A stretch of DNA of 35,008 nt from Verrucomicrobiota bacterium (GTDB lineage: Bacteria > Verrucomicrobiota > Verrucomicrobiia > Limisphaerales > UBA11358), in the NCBI GenBank assembly GCA_021324235.1, contig JAJPJM010000129.1, positions 1 through 35,008 on the forward strand. Direction: 5' to 3'. The notes beneath the pieces were generated by a model, which did not search any database, was not told the origin of the DNA, and was given only the letters and a program-made list of their open reading frames with translations. A program made the translations under genes and the position numbers. Every line of letters begins with the position of its first letter. Within the stretch, counting starts at the first letter, position 1. Positions 1 through 6,903 of the stretch are shown one piece after another.

Positions 1-108
1 GAAGCTTACGAAAACGGGCGTCAGATCGCGGGCATGCTGCTCGACGGCTTGCGCAAGCCGCGGACCACCGCGAATGGTAAGCGTGCGGCCCTGCATCGCG
101 CCGTGTAG
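1..108 (+). CDS. C-terminal end of an unidentified protein (partial)
   Basis: Frame 1 is open from the window edge to a TAG at 106-108 and gives a 35-residue basic tail ending in HRAV. The next gene follows about 30 bases later on the same strand with its own strong ribosome binding site. Nothing in the tail identifies a family. The fragment is short enough for the open frame to be chance, so confidence is low. If real, it belongs to the same foreign-looking segment as the 141-647 gene. Confidence 0.3.
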   Translation, partial: EAYENGRQIAGMLLDGLRKPRTTANGKRAALHRAV

Positions 109-140
109 GCGCATTGTAAACTTGAATCTGGAGGTGGACC

Positions 141-647
141 TTGCGTACTCTTTCCGTATTTTTGTTGGTGGCCGGGATGGGAATGGCCGACACGCTCACG
201 CTCCGCGATGGGCGAGTGGTGAGTGGAAATTATCTGGGTGGCGACGCGCGCTCGGTACGATTCGCCGTGGGCGATCGCGTCGACACATTCCAACTGGAAC
301 ATATCTCGACGATCGTGTTTGAAGCGCCGGCACCTCCACCTCCTCCGCCGGTCGCGCAAGCCGCCCCCGCGTATCAGGGCGGCGCGGGCGAATTGGCTTC
401 GGGCACTGCACTTACGGTTCGCATGATCGACAGCGTCGATTCCGAACGCGACGTCGTCGGCAAGCAATTTCGCGCATCGCTGGATGAGCCGGTGATGGAT
501 CGCAACGGCAACCAGGTGATTCCGCGTGGCGCCGATGTCGTCGTGAAACTCATCGACGATAAACAATCGGGCAAACTGGCGGGCAAGACCGTTCTCACGT
601 TGAATCTGTCGTCGGTAGTGATCAACGGCCGCCCGGTGAGCAAATAA
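141..647 (+). CDS. Secreted proline-rich hypothetical protein, 3'-truncated
   Basis: The start is a TTG placed 5 bases after a perfect GGAGGT (130-135), which decides it. The product has a short signal peptide (about residues 1-16, cut near MGMA), a small beta-rich domain (residues 17-60), a proline-rich linker (PAPPPPPP, about 64-71) and a second domain (about 80-168) with the pattern [12 protein letters not shown] and RASLDEPV. I recall this two-part layout from secreted proteins of unknown function in Acidobacteria; that is memory, not a search. Family members usually run on past the NGRPV motif. Here the frame stops four codons later, exactly where the opposing phosphoketolase reading frame becomes authentic, so the C-terminus is probably missing. 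The function is unknown; an envelope location is inferred from the signal peptide. Confidence 0.6.
   Translation: MRTLSVFLLVAGMGMADTLTLRDGRVVSGNYLGGDARSVRFAVGDRVDTFQLEHISTIVFEAPAPPPPPPVAQAAPAYQGGAGELASGTALTVRMIDSVDSERDVVGKQFRASLDEPVMDRNGNQVIPRGADVVVKLIDDKQSGKLAGKTVLTLNLSSVVINGRPVSK
629..641. other. Probable chimeric junction between two unrelated sequences
   Basis: Phosphoketolase homology, read on minus, is authentic down to the motif GYLLTGR (Arg codon at 629-631). It then becomes the antisense of the 141-647 gene for 84 residues. In the other direction the plus-strand gene keeps its family pattern to NGRPV (about 638) and then stops. Both genes therefore lose their ends inside the same dozen bases, around ccgcccggtgag. 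This can be an assembly misjoin at a microhomology or a true illegitimate recombination. Confidence 0.65.
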
Positions 648-2062
648 CCTTCGAGCCAGCCTTCGCATTGGTGTTCGCTGAGCATCGAGTCCAGCACGCG
701 TCCGGCGGGCGCAAGAAATTCGTCGTTCGGCACGGTCGCGGCGTCCCACTGGCGTTCGGTCGTTTCAAAGAGTGCTGCTAGACCATTGGAGAGCGTCTCG
801 TCCGGACCGAAGACGCGAAAATTTCGCTGCTCCTGGTTCAACTTTGTGACGTCGCGCAGGAATGGACCGAGCACACGCGTGTCACCGATGCCCTGAACCC
901 CGGGCGACGGCACAGCCTCCGCGTAGTCGCGGAAATCCGGCATGCGCAGGTCACGCAGCAGCTTGCCGCCGTTGGCGTGGGGATTCGCGCCCATGCGGCG
1001 TTCACCCTTGGGCGCCAGTTCGGCCAGCTCCGGTTTCAAGCGGCCCTGCTCATTGAAGAGTTCCTCGGGCCGATAGCTCCGCAGCCAGATTTCCAGCAGC
1101 TTGAGATGTTCCGGATGCGTGGCCGGGTCGGAGAGCGGCACCTGATGCGCACGGAAGGTGCCTTCAACCTGCAGGCCATCAACCATCTTCGGCCCCGTCC
1201 AGCCTTTCGGTGAATTGAGGACGATCATTGGCCAGCGCGGGCGTGTGAGATCGCCGTGGGCGCGGGCGTTCCTCTCAATTTTTTTGATCTGTTCCACCGC
1301 TGTGTCGAGCGCCGTGGCCATGGCTTCGTGCATCAGCGCCGGCTCGTGGCCTTCGACGAAGATGGGCGTCCACCCGTAACCGCGGAGCAACTGTTCCAAT
1401 TCCTCGCGGGTGATGCGCGCGAGCAAGGTCGGATTGGAAATCTTGTAGCCGTTGAGATGCAGGATGGGCAGCACCGCGCCGTCGGTGGCCGGATCCAGAA
1501 ACTTGTTGGAATGCCACGCTGTGGCCAGCGGCCCGGTTTCCGCCTCGCCATCGCCGACAACGCAGGCGACGATCAGATCGGGATTATCAAACACCGCGCC
1601 GAATGAATGACTTAACGAGTAGCCCAATTCGCCGCCTTCGTGAATGGAACCGGGTGTTTCCGGCGAGGCGTGACTGGGAATGCCCCCGGGAAATGAAAAC
1701 TGAATAAAGAGCTTTCGCAACCCGGCCTCATCCTGGCTGATGTCGGGATAGATTTCACTGTAAGTTCCCTCCAGATAGGTGTTGCCCACGACCGCCGGGC
1801 CGCCGTGTCCGGGGCCGGAGACGTAAATCATGTCGAGGTCGTATTTTTTTATGACGCGGTTCAGATGCACATAAATAAAATTCTGTCCAGGCGTCGTGCC
1901 CCAGTGCCCCAGCAGCATGTGTTTCACATCCGCCAGCGTCAACGGACGTTTCAGCAGCGGGTTGTCGTAGAGATAAATCTGGCCGACCGACAGATAATTG
2001 GCGGCACGCCAATAGGCGTCCATCTGGTGGAGCAGTTCCGGGGCAAGCGTGTTGGTTTTCAT
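629..2062 (-). CDS. xfp: Xylulose-5-phosphate/fructose-6-phosphate phosphoketolase, 3'-truncated
   Basis: Thiamine-diphosphate enzyme that splits xylulose 5-phosphate (or fructose 6-phosphate) with phosphate into acetyl phosphate and glyceraldehyde 3-phosphate (or erythrose 4-phosphate) in the cytoplasm. Family signatures are clear: SGPGHGGPA (82-90), [15 protein letters not shown] (142-156) and the ThDP-binding [19 protein letters not shown] (170-188). About 478 authentic residues are present against roughly 790 for the family. After GYLLTGR the frame continues into unrelated antisense sequence to 374, so the last 40 percent is missing at the junction near 629-641. The ATG at 2060-2062 lies 17 bases after ackA with only a weak AAGG ahead, which fits translation as part of one operon. 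Acetyl phosphate from this enzyme is the substrate for the neighbouring acetate kinase. As it stands the encoded protein would not be functional. Confidence 0.93.
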
Positions 2063-2079
2063 AATTCAAGCCTTTTGGT

Positions 2080-3270
2080 TCATGCGTCGGAATCGAAAAG
2101 GCGGCAAACCGAGCGCGCAATCATCAGTTCTTCGTCCGTGCGAATGACGCGCACGGTGACGCGAGCGTTGTCCGCAGAAATCATGGCGGCATTCCCGGCG
2201 TTCCGCGCCTCGTTTATTCCGACACCCAGGAAATCAAGTCGTTCACAGATGCGGGCGCGGATGATGGGCGCATTTTCGCCAATCCCGCCGGCGAAGACGA
2301 GCGTGTCCAATCCGCCGAGCGCCGCAGTGAAGGAGCCGATCCACTTTTTCGCCTGATAACAAAACAGCGCCACGGCTTCCGCCGCGCGCACGTCTTGCTT
2401 TTCACGGTCGAGCAAATCACGCATATCAGAACTGGTCTCTGAAATGCCAAGGAGGCCCGACTCGTGGTTGACCATTTTGTAAAACTGGCTGGTGGTCATT
2501 TGTTCGGTGCGCGCCAGATACGGCGCGAGGCCGGGATCCAGATCGCCCGAACGCGTGCTCATCACCAGTCCCGCCGTCGGCGTGAAGCCCATGCTGGTGT
2601 CCGTGCTCTTGCCGTTGTGCACAGCGGCCAGGCTGGCGCCGTTGCCCAGATGCGCGAGGATGACGCGGCCAGTCGTTGCCGCCGGGTCGCCGAGCCGTGC
2701 GAGTTCTTCCATCAGATAGGCATAGGACAATCCGTGAAAACCATAGCGTTGAATGCCCTTGGCATCGAGACGCCGCGGAATCGGCAGCAATTGGGCCACG
2801 CGCGGCATCGTGCGGTGAAACGCCGTGTCGAAGCAGGCCACCTGCGACAGTTTCGGATGACGTTGACGGAACACCTCAATGAGTTCAATCTCGCGCGGCA
2901 GATGGTCCGGGTCATATGGCGCGATCCGGTGCAGTTCATCCAGCAATTCCTGGGTGACAACTTCTGGCTCGGTATGTTTCATCCCGTGAACCACGCGATG
3001 TCCCACGCCTTTGACCGATTTGAAATCAAGTTGCTTTTCGAGCCATTCTATCAGGGAATTCGCCGCTGATTTGTGATTGGCAGCGGTAAGTTTGAAGCTT
3101 TTCGGCTGTTTCTTCGTTGGTTCAGTGAACGTCAGATTTGTTCCGCTCAAGCCGATCCGGTCAACCGTTCCAAACAACCCGCGCTTCAGCGGGTTGACCG
3201 CATCGTACAACGCGAACTTGATGCTCGACGAGCCACCGTTGATTGTCAGGATGGATAATTTTCCGCTCAT
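2080..3270 (-). CDS. ackA: Acetate kinase
   Basis: Converts acetyl phosphate and ADP to acetate and ATP, or the reverse, in the cytoplasm. The product has 396 residues from the chosen start, a normal family length. Visible signatures are the N-terminal NGGSSSIKF phosphate-binding motif (11-19), HLGNGASLAAV in the middle, the helical ARTEQM...GLLGISETSSDMRDL region and FAGGIGENAPIIR near the C-terminus. The ORF track starts 13 codons earlier, but the ATG ending at 3270 has a GGAGGT 8 bases upstream and forms an ATGA overlap with the stop of the HAD gene, so translational coupling is likely. It sits directly upstream of phosphoketolase, the usual acetyl-phosphate-to-ATP pairing. Confidence 0.96.
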   Translation of the reverse strand: MSGKLSILTINGGSSSIKFALYDAVNPLKRGLFGTVDRIGLSGTNLTFTEPTKKQPKSFKLTAANHKSAANSLIEWLEKQLDFKSVKGVGHRVVHGMKHTEPEVVTQELLDELHRIAPYDPDHLPREIELIEVFRQRHPKLSQVACFDTAFHRTMPRVAQLLPIPRRLDAKGIQRYGFHGLSYAYLMEELARLGDPAATTGRVILAHLGNGASLAAVHNGKSTDTSMGFTPTAGLVMSTRSGDLDPGLAPYLARTEQMTTSQFYKMVNHESGLLGISETSSDMRDLLDREKQDVRAAEAVALFCYQAKKWIGSFTAALGGLDTLVFAGGIGENAPIIRARICERLDFLGVGINEARNAGNAAMISADNARVTVRVIRTDEELMIARSVCRLFDSDA

Positions 3271-3893
3271 CCTGCGACCTCCAATCCGAACGAAGCCAGT
3301 TTCGCGCAAGTGGATTTATAATCTGTGTGAAGGATGCTTCGAATTCCCATGCCTGCTGCGATCTGGACGAACAGCGGCGTGTTTTCAATATAGATTGTCT
3401 CGCGGACTGGCGTCTGGGCAATGTCCAGCGCCAGCTTGAAAATATCCGCGTCCGGTTTTCGGAGACGAACAAAGCAGGAGGAAATAAAAGCATCCACAAA
3501 TTCGTCCAACGCGAATTTACGAATCCGATAAGCGTTTAGTTCCCGCGCTTCGTTGCTGACCACGACAATCTTCAATCCGTACTTCGCCTTGAGTTTCTGG
3601 ATTAGTTTGATCATCTCGGGATAAGGGTTTGATTGCGCGAACATAAAACGTCGAAACTCGGCGCGCGTGAACGGACGCTTTTCATAGAAAACCACGCGGT
3701 CCAAATACTCGTTGAAAGCAATTTTATCTTCCTCGTGAGTTTCAAAGTTCAAACCATGCCGTTGTTCCATCGCGTCCCGGTCCAGTTTGAAGTGCTTTGC
3801 CGCCCGTCGGCGGGCATGATGATCCCACCCGTCGGTGAGCAGCACACCACCGATATCCAGAAACATGCAGGTAATTGCCGTCGTTTTCTTCAT
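3267..3893 (-). CDS. HAD-superfamily hydrolase
   Basis: A 208-residue haloacid-dehalogenase fold protein and first gene of the HAD-ackA-xfp operon. Motif I is FLDIGGVLL (nucleophile Asp13), motif II is VVVSNEA, and the motif III lysine is in RKPDADIF. Motif IV is the unusual YIENTP instead of a DD pair. The second Asp of the classical DxD in motif I is replaced by Gly, as in the YihX-like group, where sugar-phosphate phosphatase activity is known for E. coli YihX. A sugar-phosphate substrate would suit the phosphoketolase context, but this is inference. It ends in an ATGA overlap with ackA. The ATG at 3891-3893 is directly preceded by the end of a decayed oxidoreductase gene. Confidence 0.85.
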   Translation of the reverse strand: MKKTTAITCMFLDIGGVLLTDGWDHHARRRAAKHFKLDRDAMEQRHGLNFETHEEDKIAFNEYLDRVVFYEKRPFTRAEFRRFMFAQSNPYPEMIKLIQKLKAKYGLKIVVVSNEARELNAYRIRKFALDEFVDAFISSCFVRLRKPDADIFKLALDIAQTPVRETIYIENTPLFVQIAAGMGIRSILHTDYKSTCAKLASFGLEVAG

Positions 3894-3900
3894 CGTTTTT

Positions 3901-3981
3901 TCATCGATTGGATCGTGTCGTCGCCTGAGCCAACTTTACCACCATCTTGCCTACGTTCTGTCCTTGGAAAAGATCAATGTG
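3901..3981 (-). pseudogene. C-terminal remnant of a medium-chain NAD(P)-dependent oxidoreductase
   Basis: Read on minus, this stretch encodes IDLFQGQNVGKMVVKLAQ followed by eight residues and TGA at 3901-3903. The pattern LFxGxNxGKMVVKLA is the usual last helix and strand of zinc-type or quinone-type NADP-dependent oxidoreductases (MDR superfamily). Upstream of about 3981 no further family sequence is seen, so about 300 codons of body are missing. The stop lies 7 bases before the HAD start codon, so an oxidoreductase was probably once the leading gene of this operon. The call rests on about 18 residues. Confidence 0.45.
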
Positions 3982-4230
3982 AGAATAGGTTGTCAAATGG
4001 CGCGCCCGCTATGGGGTGTTCACCCCAACTGATATTGAGTCACGAGTTCGCGAAGTTGCCGAGATAGTGGGCATGGAAAGCAGACAATTTTAGGCTATTA
4101 AAAGGAGAGGAATCGTCACCCCTGTTTGTCACCCCGACGGAAAAAATCCGAGGTTTTTGAATCCGTTTGGGTTCATCCCAGCAGGCAAGGAGAACAGCGG
4201 GATCAGGTTGTCAGTCCAAGTGGCTCCTCA

Positions 4231-4302
4231 TGGGGGCCAATGAGTCCAGGAAACTCAGGTCTTTGTGTAAACGAGACGCGCTAGCCACTGCGCCAAGCGC
4301 CC
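4231..4302 (-). pseudogene. tRNA-Val(UAC)-like pseudogene or degenerate tRNA
   Basis: The reverse complement begins GGGCGCT TG GCGC AGTGGCTA GCGC G TCTCG TTTACAC. This is a textbook tRNA 5' half: acceptor strand, paired 4-bp D stem with GG in the loop, and an anticodon loop with UAC (Val). The 3' half is degraded. The anticodon stem keeps 3 of 5 pairs, the variable region is only CC, and a perfect 5-bp T stem (TGAGT/ACTCA) carries the loop TTCCTGG instead of TTCRA. The acceptor keeps 4 of 7 pairs before a terminal CCA. The total of 72 bases suits a tRNA. It is probably a decayed copy or integration scar; an unusual active tRNA is less likely. Confidence 0.5.
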
Positions 4303-4636
4303 GACTGATAGGCAAGGTAGCAGGACCCGACTTTTTGACAAACTTCAAATCTCGCATCTCCGCAATCCGGGGATGACGGACAAGGAAGGACCGGACGGTC
4401 TGCCGGAAGCCGATCCCGAGTCAACAGGCATTTCGAACGTGTTCGTGCCGGGGCAAGGGGATACCGCAAAATCCCGGTTAAAGTGAAAAATTGTTGAAAG
4501 ATTGCGAATTTACCCGCGTAAAAGCTGTAGTGCGGTTTTGTGTGACGATAACAGGGTTGACCGCCGTTGCAGTTTCGTTTGGAAAGTACGATTGCGAAGG
4601 GTGCGAATCAGCCGCAAGGCCGCGCCATGACATTTT

Positions 4637-4706
4637 ATACCAACTCCGGTTCCAGGGTAGGGTATCGGTTCCAGGGAAAAGGGATGTGTCGGGACGGAGT
4701 TGGTAT
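4637..4706. repeat. 70-bp element with 12-bp perfect terminal inverted repeats
   Basis: ataccaactccg at 4637-4648 is matched by cggagttggtat at 4695-4706 with no mismatch. Inside are two direct copies of ggttccaggg (about 4649 and 4667). The layout resembles a small mobile or palindromic repeat unit, or a long-looped RNA hairpin. No T-run follows, so it is not a standard terminator. Confidence 0.55.
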
Positions 4707-4818
4707 TTATGAATAATGAATAGATACCGAAGAGCTGTGGCGCCGGTTACATGCGACCGGTACGGCACGAGGCGCGGATTTCAGCCCCGGGCAAATCTGC
4801 CATACGTAATAAAAGAAC

Positions 4819-6378
4819 ATGATGCTTCAAACGCGGAAAAAATGGCAGCAGGCGGAACGGCAGGCGCATATGCAGTCCAGCGCCCTGGAGGCCGCCGCCA
4901 ATAGCATTATTTTGACGAACAAGGCGGGAAAACTTCTGTTCGCCAACAAGGCCTTTTGCGCCATGACCGGCTACAGCCCGGAGGAAGTTCTCGGCCGAAC
5001 CCCGGACTTTCTGAAGTCAGGCAAACACGCCGCCGCTTTTTTCGCTGAACTTTGGGAAACCATTCTGGCGGGCCGGGTCTGGCAGGGGGAGATCATCAAC
5101 CGGCGCAAGGACGGGGCGCTCTATAACGAGGAAATGACCATTACCCCGATTCAGGAGGCGGACGGAGAAATCAGCCATTTTATTGCGATCAAGAAAGACA
5201 TCACCCAGCATCTCAGATTGAAGGAACATTTGCATCATCTGCAAAAAATGGAAGCGGTGGGTCAGCTGGCGGGAGGGATCGCGCATGATTTCAACAATCT
5301 GCTCACGATTATTCATGGCAACGCTCAGTTGGTATTGTCAGAGGGGAGTCATCTCAAGGAGGACGATCGCCGGTGTCTTCAACAAATCACCAATGCCACC
5401 GAGCGCGCTGCAAATTTGACCCGCCAATTGCTTGCCTTCGGACGGAAACAGAACTTTCAATTTCAACCCGTCAACCTGAACCAAGTCATCGGTAATTTCA
5501 CCCGGATGCTCAAACGGGTCGTCGGCGAGCAGGTCGTGCTGGAATGCAATTACGCTGAAAACCTGCCTCCGGTCAGCGCGGATGTCGGCATGATTGAGCA
5601 AATCCTCATCAATTTGATTGTTAATGCCCGTGATGCCATGCCGGCCGGCGGGTCCATTACGATCTCGACGGAAACCGTTGGAATTGACGTTGCCTATGTG
5701 AACCTTCATCCCGAGGCCGAGCCCGGGAATTTTGTCTGCTTTACGGTAAGCGACACGGGGGTGGGGATCTACCCGGAATACCTGCCGCGGATTTTTGAAC
5801 CCTTCTTTACCACCAAGGAAGCAGGCAAGGGCACCGGCCTCGGTCTGGCCACGGTCTATGGTATTGTCAAACAACACCAGGGTTGGATTGACGTATCCAG
5901 CCAGCTGGGGGGTGGAACGGCTTTTAAAATTTTCCTGCCGGCCGGTGTTACTGATGGGGTGGAAAAAAAGGTTTTGCCAACACCGGTGCGCCGTGCCGCC
6001 GGGGGTGAAAAAATTCTGCTGGTCGAAGATGACATCGATGTTCGAATGATTGCCCGGAACGTTTTGGAGGCATCCGGTTATCAGGTCTGGGAAGCTTCCG
6101 ATGGTTTGGAGGCTTTGAATATCTGGAAGGCCAACGCTCCGCAAATTGATTTGTTGCTGACCGATGTGATCATGCCGGGTGGTCTTAACGGGCGGGAACT
6201 GGCCGACCGTTTGCGGGGAGAACGGCCCGGGCTCAAGGTGATCCTGATGAGCGGCTATAGTCCCGATCGGTTGGGCACGATCCAAATGCACAACCGCGTT
6301 TTGCCCAAGCCATTTTCACTCGAAGATCTTACCCAGGCCGTCCGGAGTTGTCTGGACACGGCATCTTTGGCTGATTGA
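4819..6378 (+). CDS. Soluble PAS-domain hybrid sensor histidine kinase
   Basis: A 519-residue cytoplasmic sensor kinase with its own receiver. In order: a PAS domain (about 20-130, with FANKAFCAMTGYSPEEVLGRTP and the PAC-type end FIAIKKDIT); a HisKA dimerisation helix with the phospho-acceptor His156 in GGIAHDFNNLL; an HATPase domain with N-box NLIVNARDAM, DTGVGI, FEPFFTTK and GKGTGLGLA (262-345); and a receiver domain (398-515) with VEDD, phospho-acceptor Asp449 in LLTDVIMP and Lys497 in PKPF. No membrane segment is seen. Two in-frame stops immediately upstream fix the ATG, but the N-terminus starts almost at the PAS domain, so it may be a shortened relative of longer multi-PAS kinases. The partner regulator is not adjacent. 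The next gene, a Ser/Thr kinase, is convergent. Confidence 0.93.
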   Translation: MMLQTRKKWQQAERQAHMQSSALEAAANSIILTNKAGKLLFANKAFCAMTGYSPEEVLGRTPDFLKSGKHAAAFFAELWETILAGRVWQGEIINRRKDGALYNEEMTITPIQEADGEISHFIAIKKDITQHLRLKEHLHHLQKMEAVGQLAGGIAHDFNNLLTIIHGNAQLVLSEGSHLKEDDRRCLQQITNATERAANLTRQLLAFGRKQNFQFQPVNLNQVIGNFTRMLKRVVGEQVVLECNYAENLPPVSADVGMIEQILINLIVNARDAMPAGGSITISTETVGIDVAYVNLHPEAEPGNFVCFTVSDTGVGIYPEYLPRIFEPFFTTKEAGKGTGLGLATVYGIVKQHQGWIDVSSQLGGGTAFKIFLPAGVTDGVEKKVLPTPVRRAAGGEKILLVEDDIDVRMIARNVLEASGYQVWEASDGLEALNIWKANAPQIDLLLTDVIMPGGLNGRELADRLRGERPGLKVILMSGYSPDRLGTIQMHNRVLPKPFSLEDLTQAVRSCLDTASLAD

Positions 6379-6447
6379 AATTTCCGGAAAACCGGGTTCC
6401 GCCGGCCTTTGATGAAATTACCGCCGGTGTGCGGACGGCAGCTTCAA

Positions 6448-6903
6448 TCACCCGGTCGCCGGCGCTGGCTGGATTTCCTGCAGGGCCCGGTGCATCTCCG
6501 CAGCCGAGGCATAACGTTGCGCCGGGTCCGGTTGGCAGGCCTTGAGGATGATGGTGTTCAACGGAAGGAAATCCGCCGGGTCTTCGCGCTCGACCAGGGT
6601 CGTGGCCATTTCCGGAAAAAAAGTCGCATTACGACCGGTGCTGAGCACATAAAGCACCATACCCAGGGCATAAATATCCGCCTGCGGGGTGCCCGGACGC
6701 TCCGGGGGTGGCGGCATATAGCCGGGCGTGCCCACCAGTGTCCGCTCCTGGTCGGGGGGCTTGATTTCAGTGATGAGTCCCAGATCCGCCAGCTTGGGGT
6801 GGCCGTTTACAAAAATAATGTTCTGGGGCTTGATGTCCCGGTGAGTGAGTCCCTGGCGATGGATGAAATCAAGGGCGTCACTCAATGCCAAGCCAATCCT
6901 CAC
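6448..6903 (-). CDS. C-lobe of a CHASE2 Ser/Thr protein kinase (downstream half of split gene)
   Basis: This 151-residue reading frame carries only the C-terminal lobe of a Hanks-type kinase: catalytic loop HRDIKPQN (21-28, Asp23), DLG in place of DFG (40-42), GTPGYMPP as the activation/P+1 segment, and DIYALGMVLY as helix F. The N-lobe is in the other frame, directly upstream. The GTG at 6901-6903 overlaps the TGA of the upstream half (GTGA), so translation by coupling is formally possible. A single-base deletion just before it (gaggtg to gagtg) would equally explain the break, because the two halves join without a gap in the kinase fold. Alone this piece lacks ATP-binding residues. Confidence 0.8.
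   Translation of the reverse strand: MRIGLALSDALDFIHRQGLTHRDIKPQNIIFVNGHPKLADLGLITEIKPPDQERTLVGTPGYMPPPPERPGTPQADIYALGMVLYVLSTGRNATFFPEMATTLVEREDPADFLPLNTIILKACQPDPAQRYASAAEMHRALQEIQPAPATG

Larger units (their letters stand above)
3982..4818. other. Gene-poor, decayed intergenic region
   Basis: About 840 bases without a convincing gene. The small ORFs on both strands have no family pattern, no good ribosome binding sites and odd composition. The stretch holds the tRNA-Val-like element (4231-4302), a short palindrome ggggtgttcacccc near 4014 and the inverted-repeat element at 4637-4706. The promoter of the histidine kinase gene should lie in its last 100 bases, but I see no clear -35/-10 pair. 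Confidence 0.6.

Noticed and set aside
374-628. Last 84 residues of the phosphoketolase ORF in the track
   Set aside because: They do not fit the phosphoketolase family and are antisense to the 141-647 gene, so I ended the authentic part at 629.
21-749. 242-codon minus-strand ORF over the first 750 bases
   Set aside because: It crosses the chimeric junction and is antisense to the TTG-start gene that has a perfect Shine-Dalgarno.
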